Source of the DNA: Rudaea sp.
Lineage (GTDB): Bacteria; Pseudomonadota; Gammaproteobacteria; Xanthomonadales; Rhodanobacteraceae
Length of the DNA: 64,000 nucleotides
NCBI GenBank assembly: GCA_031291055.1
Contig: JARLJU010000003.1
Location: forward strand, 1-64,000
Direction: 5' to 3'
Shown here: in pieces, positions 34,112 to 43,024 of the stretch
Position numbering within the stretch: position 1 is the first letter of the stretch
Layout of the letters: every line of letters starts with the position of its first letter
Made by a program: the position numbers and the translations under genes
Notes under the pieces: model-generated
Told to the model about the DNA's origin: nothing
What the model saw: the letters and a program-made list of their open reading frames with translations, nothing else
Database searches by the model: none

Positions 34112-34464
34112 TGGCGGATACCACCGGGGATCGTATTGCCTCGCAAGTCGCCAGAGCCACCGAGCGGATCGGGCAGCTCAAGGCTCGGCAACTCCTGCGT
34201 GAAATGCGTGCTGACGCGCGTGCCCGTGCGCGCGCCCGCCGCGCTGATGCTCGACGCCGCCTGATGTTTGGCGGCGTCGTCCTCCACGCTGGGTTCGGAG
34301 ATTGGGATGCCGCCGAAGTGCTCGGCGTCTTGCTCGATGCGCGCGAAAAGATCGGTGGGTCGCCCACCCTACGGCTTGGGATGAGAAAACGAGGAGAGCA
34401 AGCAGGCAGCCAGCGCAGTCAGGATGGTCCCAACAACGTGCATCCCAATGGAACGGTGCTCTGA
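34111..34464 (+). CDS. TraD-like conjugal transfer/mobilisation protein
   Basis: A 117-residue protein with an N-terminal coiled, very Arg/Ala-rich helix (ADARARARARRADARRR) followed by a conserved block, LMFGGVVLHAGFGDWDAAEV, then LGVLLDA. This is the pattern of the small TraD-type proteins (Ti-plasmid style) encoded with MobA/TraA relaxases, unrelated to the F-plasmid TraD ATPase. They are thought to assist relaxosome assembly at oriT. Here it is 11 kb from the relaxase gene with defence genes in between, so the mobilisation module appears split by cargo. Confidence 0.7.
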   Translation: MADTTGDRIASQVARATERIGQLKARQLLREMRADARARARARRADARRRLMFGGVVLHAGFGDWDAAEVLGVLLDAREKIGGSPTLRLGMRKRGEQAGSQRSQDGPNNVHPNGTVL

Positions 34465-34492
34465 ACGCGTGAGCCAAGCATGACAAGGCATT

Positions 34493-34521
34493 CAAGCCGA
34501 CCTCGTTTGCGGGTCGGCTTG
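34493..34521. terminator. Bidirectional hairpin terminator between TraD-like and RadC genes
   Basis: Perfect 10-bp arms CAAGCCGACC (34493-34502) and GGTCGGCTTG (34512-34521) with a 9-base loop, located between two convergent genes. A short ATTT follows on the plus strand. The U-tract is weak, but position and stem length fit a shared terminator. Confidence 0.55.
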
Positions 34522-34563
34522 ATTTGCGTCGCACCGAAACAGGCGACCAGGAACCAAGTGAGC

Positions 34564-35055
34564 TCACATGAGCCCGCGCTCTGCAAAAGAGATCGACTCA
34601 TCCGATCCGACGACGATGTGATCAAGTACTCGTACCCCGATCAACTTGAGAGTTCGCACCAATTCAGCCGTGATGTCTCGGTCGGAAATACTTGGCTCGG
34701 CTACGCCCGAAGGATGATTGTGTGCCAGCACGGCCCCGGAAGCATTGCACGCCAGTGCTGCGCGAACGACCTCGCGCGGATGAACAGAACTGCCGTCGAT
34801 GGTGCCGGTAAAAAGCTTTTCCACTGCAATGATGCGGTGGCGATTGTCGAGCCAGACGATGTGAAACTCTTCGTGTAGAAGTCCGGCTAACCGCATGCGG
34901 AGGAACGAGCGCGTGTCGGTTGGACTGGACAAGGTTGCCTGCCTCTCGAAGCGGCGGCGAAGGATGTCCTCGGCAATCGCTAAGACATCGCTCTCAGTGG
35001 CAACGGTTTTGCGTTTCGTGCGGTAGGTGCCGTCGTTGTCGCGGATAAGGCTCAT
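34564..35055 (-). CDS. radC: RadC-family JAB/MPN-domain protein
   Basis: A 163-residue protein from the ATG at 35055; a longer upstream reading is Cys/Pro-rich and unlikely. It contains the JAMM metal motif, with Glu in VEKLFTGTID and AHNHPSGVAEPSISDRD supplying His, His and Asp. Length and lack of the helix-hairpin-helix N-terminus match the short RadC/YkfG proteins common on plasmids and genomic islands rather than chromosomal RadC (about 225). A role in DNA repair is not established. It sits convergent to the TraD-like gene and supports the mobile nature of the region. Confidence 0.85.
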   Translation of the reverse strand: MSLIRDNDGTYRTKRKTVATESDVLAIAEDILRRRFERQATLSSPTDTRSFLRMRLAGLLHEEFHIVWLDNRHRIIAVEKLFTGTIDGSSVHPREVVRAALACNASGAVLAHNHPSGVAEPSISDRDITAELVRTLKLIGVRVLDHIVVGSDESISFAERGLM

Positions 35056-35303
35056 GTTGTTTTTCCCATCGGCACTGGATTGCGCCGGTGAGTTCCAGTT
35101 GCACCGCTGACAAGTGGGAGGCACACCCGCAGGGACGCAACAGCGTGGAGGACACGCCGGCACGGGGTGTTGCGCATCACGCAAGCGGGGCTAAGGTGCT
35201 CACTGATAGGCGCAGGAAGCCGATGGGTCATCCTGGGTCTTAGCGCGTGCGACGATACCTGCTGACACTACCGGCGATCTGTCGCGTTGAACGGGGTCAA
35301 GTC

Positions 35304-36440
35304 ATGCTGGATATGGTCGCGCCGCGCTTCATCAGCCTGGACACCTCGCATTGGGTCGGCTTGTGCAGGAGCCTTGGGGACAAAGCCTCAAATCCCTCTG
35401 CGGCCCGCGCGCTGCGCAAACTTTCCGCTGAAGGGTGGATCCTGGCCATGAGTCTTCATCAGGTCCAGGAACTGTTGGCTCATAAAGACGAACGCTTAGC
35501 GATCGCACGCCTATCAACGCTTCGGCATGTTTTGACCATGGCCACGATTGCCGGCGTGGACGACAACGACATGCCGGGATCCGTCGTTGATGTTCAACGC
35601 CTGGAAATCATGGCTGCGATCCATCATCCGACATTCGACGCTCAGGCCGTCCGGCAAAATGCGCGCGCCGCGGTCTTTCGAGTAACCACGGGCGATGCTG
35701 TTGTGGAGGCGATCATGCCTCTGGCGCATGTCATCCGCGAACACACTTTGGCGAGACAAGCGCGCACACGGGAAACCGCTTCAATCTCGCAAGCAACGGT
35801 GCTGGACGGATCTCGTATGCCTTTCGATTTGAACGGAGCCGCGCGGTCATCGTCGGGCGTCGCGGCTCACTGCGACGATCTGTCCGAACGCTTGGCCAAG
35901 GAGTTGGCCGAGCGCGGGGACCCTCGCATCACCGATCCGAGAGGTGCCGCGAAGGAGTTTGTAGATAGCATCGCGGCGCACAGGCAGGACATCGTCGGAA
36001 GCGCCCAACCGGTGGCCGAAATCCTGAAAATTGCCGGGCTCACAGTCGAGGATGTGGCCTCCTTCAAAAATGTCGGCCAGATCGCAGAACTCTCGCATTT
36101 CAGGCGAAACATCGGGATCGCGTCGGATGGCACCGGCATTGCTGCGGACGAGTTGCGCCATCTAAGCCAAGAGCGCCTGCCCACGTGGGTCGTTCACCGT
36201 GCGCTGCTTCGCCACCGTGCTGTGGCAACTCAAGCTCAAGGAGGCGATCTCACCGATAGTCACCTGCTCTCACTTGCTCCCTACTTCCACACAACATTCG
36301 TCGACAAGCGGACCTTGGAAAACGTCCGGCGCATTCGTGATCACGATAGCGCTGCTGGTGGACTGCTTGGGGATGTCAGGAAGGCGTCGTCCTGGTCCAA
36401 GGCTCTTGATTTGCTGCTGGCCGGTTCGCCACCTAAATAG
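35304..36440 (+). CDS. PIN-like nuclease protein, uncharacterised
   Basis: A 378-residue protein starting at the ATG at 35304 (GGGG seven bases upstream). A GTG at 35247 is an alternative. The first beta strand FISLDTSHW holds an Asp at position 13. The C-terminal end has GGDLTDSHLLSLAPYFHTTF and FVDKRTLENV, the layout of the last two acidic positions of PIN-like domains. Between them is a large helical insertion (around residues 30-300). It is probably an RNase or an inactive relative. It overlaps the 3' end of the opposing HTH/zinc-ribbon gene by eight bases. No antitoxin is recognised upstream. Confidence 0.6.
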   Translation: MLDMVAPRFISLDTSHWVGLCRSLGDKASNPSAARALRKLSAEGWILAMSLHQVQELLAHKDERLAIARLSTLRHVLTMATIAGVDDNDMPGSVVDVQRLEIMAAIHHPTFDAQAVRQNARAAVFRVTTGDAVVEAIMPLAHVIREHTLARQARTRETASISQATVLDGSRMPFDLNGAARSSSGVAAHCDDLSERLAKELAERGDPRITDPRGAAKEFVDSIAAHRQDIVGSAQPVAEILKIAGLTVEDVASFKNVGQIAELSHFRRNIGIASDGTGIAADELRHLSQERLPTWVVHRALLRHRAVATQAQGGDLTDSHLLSLAPYFHTTFVDKRTLENVRRIRDHDSAAGGLLGDVRKASSWSKALDLLLAGSPPK

Positions 36441-37044
36441 AACAGCGATGATGGAGTGTCTTGGCACGCCCACATCGCGGACATGCTGGTACCTCTCCAA
36501 CATCGCTGGCTGCCCGCAATCCCGAAAGCCCGCGCGTCTGAGCATCCGACCGCTGACCTGCCGTCCAGTCGTTCATCTCGATCAAATAAGCTTCCAGCGT
36601 TAACCAGCCGCATTCCCCGTTTGGGTCGATCAGTTTTCCGAGACGCAGCGATGCAAAGAAATCGACTGGCTGTCCTTCCAGCGTGTGTGCGAATACCCAT
36701 TGATCGGTGGGAAGTCCGTGCTGCATGAATGTGGCGAATGTATCGATCTTGACGCCAGAGCGGACGATGACCGGCAATGTACGCGTGAGTTGCGCCTGTT
36801 TGTGTGCAAGCACTTCGCCCAGCGGATACCAAATGCCTTCCCCTTTCTTATCGCGCCCGCTCACCTTCAAGGGAAGCGGTGGATGTGGCGGTCGCGTGCG
36901 ACGCCGCTCCTTGAGCTGGCTCACCGAGAGGTTGGTGATCAGCGCGACCTGACGGGCTGAAAGTGGGAGCGTCGGGTCAAGGCTCCAGACGTCGTTGGAG
37001 ATCAACAGCGCGTCGGGAATCGGCTTCTCTTTTTTCTTTGGCAT
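36433..37044 (-). CDS. HTH/zinc-ribbon protein beside the tRNA, unknown
   Basis: A 203-residue protein from the ATG at 37044 (GAGG five bases upstream). The N-terminal half resembles a winged HTH of AlpA/excisionase type (LSARQVALITNLSVSQLKER, then PLPLKVSGRDKKG and GIWYPLGEVL). The C-terminus has a possible zinc knuckle, CPRCGRAKTLHHRC. It is the gene next to tRNA-Lys, where island integrases or regulators usually sit, so an excisionase or control role is possible. It converges on the PIN-like gene. The family is not certain. Confidence 0.55.
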   Translation of the reverse strand: MPKKKEKPIPDALLISNDVWSLDPTLPLSARQVALITNLSVSQLKERRRTRPPHPPLPLKVSGRDKKGEGIWYPLGEVLAHKQAQLTRTLPVIVRSGVKIDTFATFMQHGLPTDQWVFAHTLEGQPVDFFASLRLGKLIDPNGECGWLTLEAYLIEMNDWTAGQRSDAQTRGLSGLRAASDVGEVPACPRCGRAKTLHHRCSI

Positions 37045-37108
37045 GCGCACCTCGGCGCCGCATCCATCGACACGCCTACGATGATGGAAGCAGGTTCATC
37101 ATGCAACA

Positions 37109-37122
37109 GTATACAAATATAC
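37109..37122. promoter_or_regulatory. Palindrome with -10-like element upstream of the HTH gene
   Basis: GTATA-CAAA-TATAC is a perfect 5-bp inverted repeat. Read on the minus strand it overlaps TATACT (37113-37108), a good -10 for the HTH/zinc-ribbon gene starting at 37044. No clear -35 is seen, so the site may be an activator- or repressor-dependent operator. The remainder of 37045-37303 is AT-richer and holds no gene. Confidence 0.4.
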
Positions 37123-37303
37123 GAACTGGCGGCCAGCGGCATACCTGCGCTCGACACTAACGAGCAATCTCGCCACCAAGAACGCTGAGCGGGTGGGACG
37201 GATTTCGCCGTTCTGAGGGGAGCCATGGCGGAGCCACAGACCGATCCTTAAGAAATGATCGGTGTGTATATCACCATTTTTACCTTAATAAACAGCTATT
37301 TAT

Positions 37304-37379
37304 TGGTGGGCCGTGCTGGATTCGAACCAGCGACCAACGGATTAAAAGTCCGCTGCTCTGCCAACTGAGCTAACGGCCC
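37304..37379 (-). tRNA. tRNA-Lys (anticodon UUU)
   Basis: Minus-strand cloverleaf with a GGGCCGT/ACGGCCC acceptor stem, D-arm AGCTCAGTTGGCAGAGC, anticodon loop CTTTTAA (anticodon TTT) and TTCGAAT T-loop, ending with an encoded CCA (37306-37304). The 3' end points at the accessory region, the usual attachment side for tRNA-targeting integrases. No flanking copy of the tRNA end is seen inside the window. Confidence 0.97.
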
Positions 37380-37502
37380 GGGAGGATGTGTCGCAGAATC
37401 CGCGCCCTGATTGGGGCAAGGCGGGTCGCGCAGTTTAGGCGCAGCCGTGGCGCCGGGCAAGCGCAGCGTATCGGCGCGAACGCACGCGACGTAGACTGCG
37501 GA

Positions 37503-38171
37503 TCATGCATACGGGGTTGGATCCGGCACGCCGGCATCGACGAAGCCTTGCGCACGCAGGCTGCAGGCGTCGCAATGACCGCAGGCGCGACCGTCGGCAT
37601 CAGCCTGGTAGCAGGAGACGGTCGCGGCAAAATCGACGCCCAGGCGCAGGCCCGCGCGCACGATTTCGGCCTTGCTCATCTGGATCAGCGGGGCATGAAT
37701 CCGCAGTGGCGCGCCCTCGACGCCGGCCTTGGTCGCAAGATTGGCGAGATGCTCGAATGCGGCGATGAATTCGGGACGACAATCCGGGTAGCCGGAATAA
37801 TCCACGGCGTTGACGCCGCAAAAAATATCGTCGGCGCCCAGCACCTCGGCCCAGCCCAGTGCGATCGAAAGCATGATCGTATTGCGCGCCGGCACGTAGG
37901 TGACCGGAATGCCGGCGCCTCCGCGTTCGGGGACGGCGATGTCGTCGGTCAGGGCCGAGCCACCGATGCTGCGCAAATCCACCTGCACCGTTTTGTGTTC
38001 CACGGCGCCCAGTTGTCTGGCGACGCGCGCTGCCGCTGCCAATTCGGAGACATGGCGTTGGCCATAGGCCACGCTCAGCGCGTGACAGGCCAATCCCTGC
38101 GCGCGCGCCAGCGCCAGCGTAACCGCCGAATCCATGCCACCGGAGACCAGCACCACCGCGCGCTTCGTCAT
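37503..38171 (-). CDS. queC: 7-cyano-7-deazaguanine synthase QueC
   Basis: A 222-residue PP-loop ligase converting carboxydeazaguanine to preQ0 in queuosine synthesis, using ATP and ammonia. The PP-loop is the standard [10 protein letters not shown] near the N-terminus. The zinc site near the C-terminus is [20 protein letters not shown]. The start at 38171 lies four bases after the queE stop, so the two are coupled. The normal motifs contrast with the SDGMDS variant in the island homologue at 24237. Confidence 0.96.
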   Translation of the reverse strand: MTKRAVVLVSGGMDSAVTLALARAQGLACHALSVAYGQRHVSELAAAARVARQLGAVEHKTVQVDLRSIGGSALTDDIAVPERGGAGIPVTYVPARNTIMLSIALGWAEVLGADDIFCGVNAVDYSGYPDCRPEFIAAFEHLANLATKAGVEGAPLRIHAPLIQMSKAEIVRAGLRLGVDFAATVSCYQADADGRACGHCDACSLRAQGFVDAGVPDPTPYA

Positions 38172-38175
38172 GTCG

Positions 38176-38871
38176 TCAATGCCCCGGCTCTTCGCCCCAC
38201 AGGTACTTGTGCAGTTGCACTTGCATGCGTACCGGCAGGCGATCGGCCAGGATCCATTCGGCCAGTTCACGCGGGGCCAGCTTGCCGTGGACCGGCGAGA
38301 ACAGGACCTCGCAACGTTGTGCGATGGCGTGTTCCCGCAGCGCGGCGCAAGCCCATTCGTAATCGGCACGATCGGCGAGGACGAACTTAACCTGATCCTG
38401 CGGAGTGAGCACGGCCAAGTTGCTCCACAGATTGCGCGCCTGTTCGCCGGATCCCGGCGCCTTCAGATCCATCACCTTGCTCACGCGCGGATCGACGCCG
38501 GAGACATCCAGCGCACCCGAGGTTTCCAGCGACACGGCATAACCGGCGTCGCACAGGCGCACTAGCAGATCCAGGCAGCGCTTCTGTGCCAGCGGTTCGC
38601 CGCCGGTCACGCAGACATGCCGCGTCCGGTAATTTGCTGCATTTTCCACAATGTCGTCGATGCTGTACCACTGGCCGCCATGAAAGGCATATTCGGTGTC
38701 GCACCAGACGCAGCGCAGCGGGCAGCCGGTCAGGCGCACGAAGACTGTGGGCCAGCCGACGTCGCGTGCCTCGCCTTGCAGGGAATGGAAGATCTCGCTG
38801 ACACGCAAACGCTGCGCGGTCTGCGCGGAATCGTCGAGTGTGGGATCGATGGCGCCGGACATGGCGCGCAT
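38176..38871 (-). CDS. queE: 7-carboxy-7-deazaguanine synthase QueE (radical SAM)
   Basis: A 231-residue radical SAM enzyme contracting carboxytetrahydropterin to 7-carboxy-7-deazaguanine. The cluster motif is C-x3-C-x2-C in [11 protein letters not shown], with VFVRLTGC just before it and VCVTGGEPL as the SAM-binding GGE motif. Starts at 38904, 38871 or 38862 are possible; the middle one avoids overlapping the cpoB stop. It sits between cpoB and queC, a common arrangement at the end of tol-pal operons in gammaproteobacteria. Confidence 0.94.
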   Translation of the reverse strand: MRAMSGAIDPTLDDSAQTAQRLRVSEIFHSLQGEARDVGWPTVFVRLTGCPLRCVWCDTEYAFHGGQWYSIDDIVENAANYRTRHVCVTGGEPLAQKRCLDLLVRLCDAGYAVSLETSGALDVSGVDPRVSKVMDLKAPGSGEQARNLWSNLAVLTPQDQVKFVLADRADYEWACAALREHAIAQRCEVLFSPVHGKLAPRELAEWILADRLPVRMQVQLHKYLWGEEPGH

Positions 38872-38887
38872 GGGGGACGGCGACAGC

Positions 38888-39766
38888 TTAACGCCGCCCT
38901 TCAAGCTTGAGCGCGCGCAGGCGGCCCTGGGCGAGATTGGCTACCGTGGTGTTGGGGTATCTCTGCAATACCAGATTCAAGGTTGCCTCGGCCTGGTCCC
39001 ACTGCTTCATCTCGTACTGGCAATAGCCGATCTTGAGCAGCGCATCGGGTGCCTTCTGGCCATTCGGATATTGCGCGAGCAGCTTCTGGAATGTGTTCAG
39101 CGAAATCGGATAATTCTGGGTGACGTAATACGATTCACCGAGCCAGTAGTAGGCATTCGGTGTCAGCTCACTACCCGGATATTGATCGATGAAGGCCTGA
39201 AAACGACGCGCCGACTCGGCATAGCGTCCATCTTTCAGCGCATTGAAAGCCTGGTCATAGGCCGATTTTTCATCGGCAGGATTCGCCGCTTGCGGCGGCG
39301 CGCTGATCTCGCCCGGGGGAATATTGCTGGCGTCTTGCGGCGCAGTTCCCTGCGGCGGCGCGGCCCCGGCAGCCCCGCCCAGCGGAATGTCCTGCAACTG
39401 ACCGTTGTTCGCACCGGCCTGTGGCGCGGCTGCAGCGGGAGCGCCGGAGTTGCGGCCCTCGAGGCGGCCGATGCGCGAATCCAGATCGATGTATTGATCC
39501 TTGCTGCGGCTCTTGAGTTCGTCAAGCTGGTGGCGCAATTCCTCGACCTGACCCTGCAGGGTTTGCACTTGCGACTGCAATGCGTTGATCTGGTTGACCA
39601 GTTCGATATTGGCCTGTGCGCCGTTCTGGCCCTGGGACTGCTGTTCGAGCTTGGCGACCCGTTCGGCAAGGCTCAAACGCTGCGCCTGCGCGGGCAGGCT
39701 GAAAGCGACGGCGGCCATCAAGGCCGCCGCCATGCTCATACCCGACAGCAGGCGCGAGCAACGCAT
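38888..39766 (-). CDS. cpoB: Cell division coordinator CpoB (YbgF)
   Basis: A 292-residue periplasmic protein. Signal peptide (MAAALMAAVAFSLPAQA), an N-terminal trimerising coiled coil (around 30-110, ALQSQVQTLQGQVEELRHQL), a Pro/Ala/Gln-rich linker, and three C-terminal TPRs (DQAFNALKDGRYAESARRFQ, GSELTPNAYYWLGESYY, KAPDALLKIGYCQYEMKQWD). In E. coli CpoB links Tol-Pal outer-membrane constriction with PBP1B peptidoglycan synthesis. It lies directly after pal. Confidence 0.94.
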   Translation of the reverse strand: MRCSRLLSGMSMAAALMAAVAFSLPAQAQRLSLAERVAKLEQQSQGQNGAQANIELVNQINALQSQVQTLQGQVEELRHQLDELKSRSKDQYIDLDSRIGRLEGRNSGAPAAAAPQAGANNGQLQDIPLGGAAGAAPPQGTAPQDASNIPPGEISAPPQAANPADEKSAYDQAFNALKDGRYAESARRFQAFIDQYPGSELTPNAYYWLGESYYVTQNYPISLNTFQKLLAQYPNGQKAPDALLKIGYCQYEMKQWDQAEATLNLVLQRYPNTTVANLAQGRLRALKLEGRR

Positions 39767-39769
39767 GTT

Positions 39770-40288
39770 TTACTGCTTCGCCGTGTAGACGATATCAACG
39801 CGGCGGTTCTTCTGCCAGCAGCCTTCGCTGTGCTCCTTGCATACCGGGCGCTCTTCGCCATAGCTGACGACATTGAGCTGGCTGGACGAGGCACCGGCGG
39901 CGCCGACGGCGCTGGACACCGCATTGCCACGACGCTCACCCAGACCCAGGTTGTATTCGCGGGTACCGCGTTCGTCGGCGTTGCCTTCCAGGGTCACGCG
40001 CGCGCCCGGGAACTGATGCAGATATGCCGCATGGCAAGCCACGGCGGCCTGGAATTCCGGACGGATCGTGCTTTCGTTGAAATCAAAGTAGACCACGCGC
40101 TGACGCAGGCACGAATCACTGTCCAGACTGTCGACGGTGTACTTGCCGCCGTTGTTCTGGCTGGTGGTGGTGGTATTGCTGGTGCCGGTATCGACCGCCT
40201 GCTGCGGCTTGGTCTTGGTGCCGGAACACGCGACCAGGGTCGCACTTGCCACGGCGGCGGTGAAAATGACGCGAATCGGGAGTTTCAT
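39770..40288 (-). CDS. pal: Peptidoglycan-associated lipoprotein Pal
   Basis: A 172-residue outer-membrane lipoprotein. The signal ends in lipobox LVAC (Cys near 18), followed by a low-complexity Thr/Asn/Gly linker and an OmpA-like domain with YFDFNESTIRPEF, VTLEGNADERGTREYNLGLG and ERRGNAVSSAV, which binds diaminopimelate in peptidoglycan. It is a partner of TolB and TolA. The start at 40288 (MKLPIRV) gives a proper signal; five upstream residues are unlikely to be used. Confidence 0.96.
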   Translation of the reverse strand: MKLPIRVIFTAAVASATLVACSGTKTKPQQAVDTGTSNTTTTSQNNGGKYTVDSLDSDSCLRQRVVYFDFNESTIRPEFQAAVACHAAYLHQFPGARVTLEGNADERGTREYNLGLGERRGNAVSSAVGAAGASSSQLNVVSYGEERPVCKEHSEGCWQKNRRVDIVYTAKQ

Positions 40289-40351
40289 AGTTATTGGCCT
40301 CATGCTCGGTTGTCAGTTGAATCAGTACAACCGCCGGTTTCCCGGCGGAAT

Positions 40352-41683
40352 CTATTGCCCACGCTGGCGGTAGGGCGACCATGTCGGCTCACGCACGTCG
40401 CCGTCGGCCAGCACCAGGCGCTGACGCACCCTGCCATCCGCTGACACAGCGTAAAGCACGCCGCGCGTTCCTTCTGTTGCGGCATATATGATCATGCTGG
40501 CGTTCGGGGCGAAGCTGGGATGCTCATCCAGATTGCCGGGTGAAATCGCCTTGGATTCGCCAGTGGTTCGATCCAAAACCGCAATACGATACACATTTCC
40601 GTTGCCTTGCACCATAGCGATGCGTTTGCCGTCGTAGGAAATCGACGCATCTGCGTTGTATTCGCCCTGGAAAGTGATCCTGGTTGCGTCGCCGCCCGTA
40701 TTGGACGCCTGATAGAGCTGCGGCTTTCCGGAGCGGTCGGACGTAAAGACCAGACTCTGGCCATCCGGCATCCATTTCGCTTCGGTATCGATGGCAAAAT
40801 GCTTGGTGATCTGCGTGGTATGGCGACTGGCAAGATCCATTATGTAGACGTCCGGATTACCGCCGTAAGACAGGGTGAGCGCGAGCCGCGAGCCATCCGG
40901 CGAAAAGGCCGGGGCGCCGTTGATGCCCTTGTTGCTCGACACCACTTCGCGCGAACCGGTGGCAATTTCCTGGATATAGATCGAGGAATTGCCGCGCTCG
41001 TAGGACACGTAGGCCACCTTGCGGCTGTCCGGCGACCATGCGGGCGACAGCAGCGGCTCGCGCGAGCGCACCACCGTCTGCGGGTTGAATCCGTCCGAAT
41101 CGGCAACCATCAGCGCGTACTGGATGTTGGTGCCCACGCCGGTCGATGTGATATAGGCGACGCGGGTCCAGAAGGCGCCGCGTACGCCGGTGATTTTTTC
41201 ATAGACCAGATCGGCGATCTGGTGGGCCACATCGCGCAAGCCGGTGCGCTGGCCGCTGATCGCCAGGCCGAGCATTTGCTGCTGCTTGGCGACGTCGAAC
41301 AACTCGAACTCGACGCGGATCTCGCCGGTCGGGCTTTCGATCTGGCGCCCGACCACGATGTAGGCCTGTTTCAGCATGTTCCAGGTTGCGAACTTGATCT
41401 CGCTGCCGCGGGTAGGCGATTCGATGATGTCGCTCTTGGCCAGCGCGCGGAATTGGCCGCAACGGTTCATGTCGCTGCGGATGACATCGGCGACGTCAGT
41501 GTCCGGCGGCAGGCCGGCACCTTCGAACGCAAAGGGCACGACCGTGATCGGGGTTGCCGTCGCCGTGCCGTTCTTGATGTCGATGGTCGGCACGTCGCTG
41601 CTCAGGCCCTGTGCGAATGTCGCACTGGCAAGCAACGCCAGGCTGAGGGCGGCGATGAATCTAGCGATGATCTTGTTGGGCAT
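40352..41683 (-). CDS. tolB: Tol-Pal system periplasmic protein TolB
   Basis: A 443-residue protein with signal peptide (IIARFIAALSLALLASATFA), an N-terminal alpha/beta domain (around 30-160) and a six-bladed beta-propeller with repeats such as LSPAWSPDSRKVAYVSYE, GAPAFSPDGSRLALTLSY and DTEAKWMPDGQSLVFTSD. It shuttles between Pal and the TolA complex. The start at 41683 (MPNKII) is preferred over 41701 because it yields the cleaner signal. Confidence 0.96.
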   Translation of the reverse strand: MPNKIIARFIAALSLALLASATFAQGLSSDVPTIDIKNGTATATPITVVPFAFEGAGLPPDTDVADVIRSDMNRCGQFRALAKSDIIESPTRGSEIKFATWNMLKQAYIVVGRQIESPTGEIRVEFELFDVAKQQQMLGLAISGQRTGLRDVAHQIADLVYEKITGVRGAFWTRVAYITSTGVGTNIQYALMVADSDGFNPQTVVRSREPLLSPAWSPDSRKVAYVSYERGNSSIYIQEIATGSREVVSSNKGINGAPAFSPDGSRLALTLSYGGNPDVYIMDLASRHTTQITKHFAIDTEAKWMPDGQSLVFTSDRSGKPQLYQASNTGGDATRITFQGEYNADASISYDGKRIAMVQGNGNVYRIAVLDRTTGESKAISPGNLDEHPSFAPNASMIIYAATEGTRGVLYAVSADGRVRQRLVLADGDVREPTWSPYRQRGQ

Positions 41684-41697
41684 GTCGGTTGGCGCCT

Positions 41698-42567
41698 TCA
41701 TCCGTCGTAGGTGAAATTGAAATTGATCTGGCGTTGGAATTCTTTTTCGTAGCCTTTGTAGGGCAGCGGCGCGGCGCGCTTGACCGCCTGTTCAATGGAG
41801 TTGCGCGTCAGCGGATCGGCGTTGCAGGGATTGCCGATCTCGACACCGATCACGTCGCCGCCGGGAATCTGCACAATGCGCAGCATGCAGCGCACACCGG
41901 CCTGCGTATTGTCCGGGCGCAGCCAGTTTGTCGTGACCGCATTCTGGATCGCGGCAAAATACTGTGCTTGCAGACTGTCATCCTTGCCATTGGTTCCCGT
42001 TTTCGCCTGGTCGGACTCGGGCACTGCCTGGGTCGGCAACGGTTTGGCCTGCTTTTGCAAATCTTGCATTTGTGTCAACTTTTCCTTGGCCAATTTTACC
42101 TGCTTTGCCGCGGCCTCGCGCTGGCGCTTGACTTCATCCAGCAACTTCTGGCGATCGCGTTCCTGCTGTTGCTGCTGCTCCAGAAGTACCTGTTCCTGAC
42201 GATGACGCTCCTCTTCGGCGCGCTGCGCCTGCTCGGCTTTCTCGGTCGCCATTTCCGCGACCTTCTCGCGTTCGATCTGATCATTGCGCTGCGGCTGCGT
42301 TGGCGGCTCGGGCTTGGGCTCCGGCGGCTTCGCCGGTTCCGGTGGCTGCTCCGCCGGCTTCGGCGGCGCCGGTTTCGGCCTCGACGCAGCCCGCGGTTTC
42401 GGTGCAGCGCTGATGCCGACCAGCTCGGCTTCGATCACCGGCCCCGGCAGACTGATGGGCCTTGCCGCCTGGGTCCAGAGCAGGCTGATCAACAGCGACC
42501 CCGCAACGCCCAGGTGCACCAGCAGCGCGAGAAAAAATGCACGTGCCTTGTCGCGGAAACTTTCCAT
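41698..42567 (-). CDS. tolA: TolA energy-transducing envelope protein
   Basis: A 289-residue protein: one N-terminal membrane helix (AFFLALLVHLGVAGSLLISL), a Pro/Lys-rich segment (PPEPAKPPEPKPEPPTQPQ), a long helical Glu/Gln/Lys domain (around 95-170), and a C-terminal TonB-like domain (around 200-289, QYFAAIQNAVTTNWLRPD). It couples the TolQR proton motor to TolB and Pal. The domain order matches E. coli TolA but the helical domain is shorter. Confidence 0.95.
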   Translation of the reverse strand: MESFRDKARAFFLALLVHLGVAGSLLISLLWTQAARPISLPGPVIEAELVGISAAPKPRAASRPKPAPPKPAEQPPEPAKPPEPKPEPPTQPQRNDQIEREKVAEMATEKAEQAQRAEEERHRQEQVLLEQQQQQERDRQKLLDEVKRQREAAAKQVKLAKEKLTQMQDLQKQAKPLPTQAVPESDQAKTGTNGKDDSLQAQYFAAIQNAVTTNWLRPDNTQAGVRCMLRIVQIPGGDVIGVEIGNPCNADPLTRNSIEQAVKRAAPLPYKGYEKEFQRQINFNFTYDG

Positions 42568-42583
42568 TGTCAGGACCAGCGCC

Positions 42584-43024
42584 TCAATGCCGCGCCTCTT
42601 CCACCGGCTGGCTCATCAATCCCACCTTGGGTACGCCGGATTGCTGCAACAACACCATCGCCTGGTAAATCCTGCCGTAATCGACGCGACCATCGCCGCC
42701 GATCAGCACCGGGGCTTTCGGATTCTGCCGGACGAAGGCTGAAACTTTCTTGACCAGGCTGTCAGCGTCGATGGTTTCGCGCGGTGCAGTGCCCAGCGTG
42801 AGGTAATAGTTGCCGTCCTTGTCGACACTGACGACGATCGGCTGGGAATCGGCCTGCACCGCCTTGGCCGTCGACTGGGGCAACTGGATGTCCACACCCA
42901 GATTGAGCAGGGGTGCGGTGACCATGAAGATGATCAGCAGCACGAGCATCACGTCGATATAGGGCACGACGTTGATTTCGGCCTTGAGCTTGCGCCGTTT
43001 GCGGCTGCGTCCGGTGACTTGCAT
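42584..43024 (-). CDS. tolR: TolR, inner-membrane stator partner of TolQ
   Basis: A 146-residue ExbD/TolR-family protein. The N-terminal membrane helix carries the proton-path Asp in VVPYIDVMLVLLIIFMVT, followed by a periplasmic domain ending in YGRIYQAMVLLQQSGVPKVG. The start at 43024 (MQVTGR) fits the family; the upstream frame is Cys-rich and unlikely. A 185-base gap separates it from tolQ, longer than in E. coli, with no gene recognised in it. Confidence 0.95.
   Translation of the reverse strand: MQVTGRSRKRRKLKAEINVVPYIDVMLVLLIIFMVTAPLLNLGVDIQLPQSTAKAVQADSQPIVVSVDKDGNYYLTLGTAPRETIDADSLVKKVSAFVRQNPKAPVLIGGDGRVDYGRIYQAMVLLQQSGVPKVGLMSQPVEEARH

Noticed and set aside
35056-35246. Possible structured RNA upstream of the RadC-like gene (GCAACA...TGTTGC arms)
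   Set aside because: Only six-base arms with an imperfect interior; not enough to support a feature.
1-37303. CRISPR array, prophage structural genes or an integrase
   Set aside because: I saw no regularly spaced repeats, no capsid/terminase/tail genes and no tyrosine or serine recombinase in this part of the window.
38696-40444. 582-residue plus-strand open frame
   Set aside because: Spans the antisense of queE, cpoB and pal, all clearly recognised on the minus strand.
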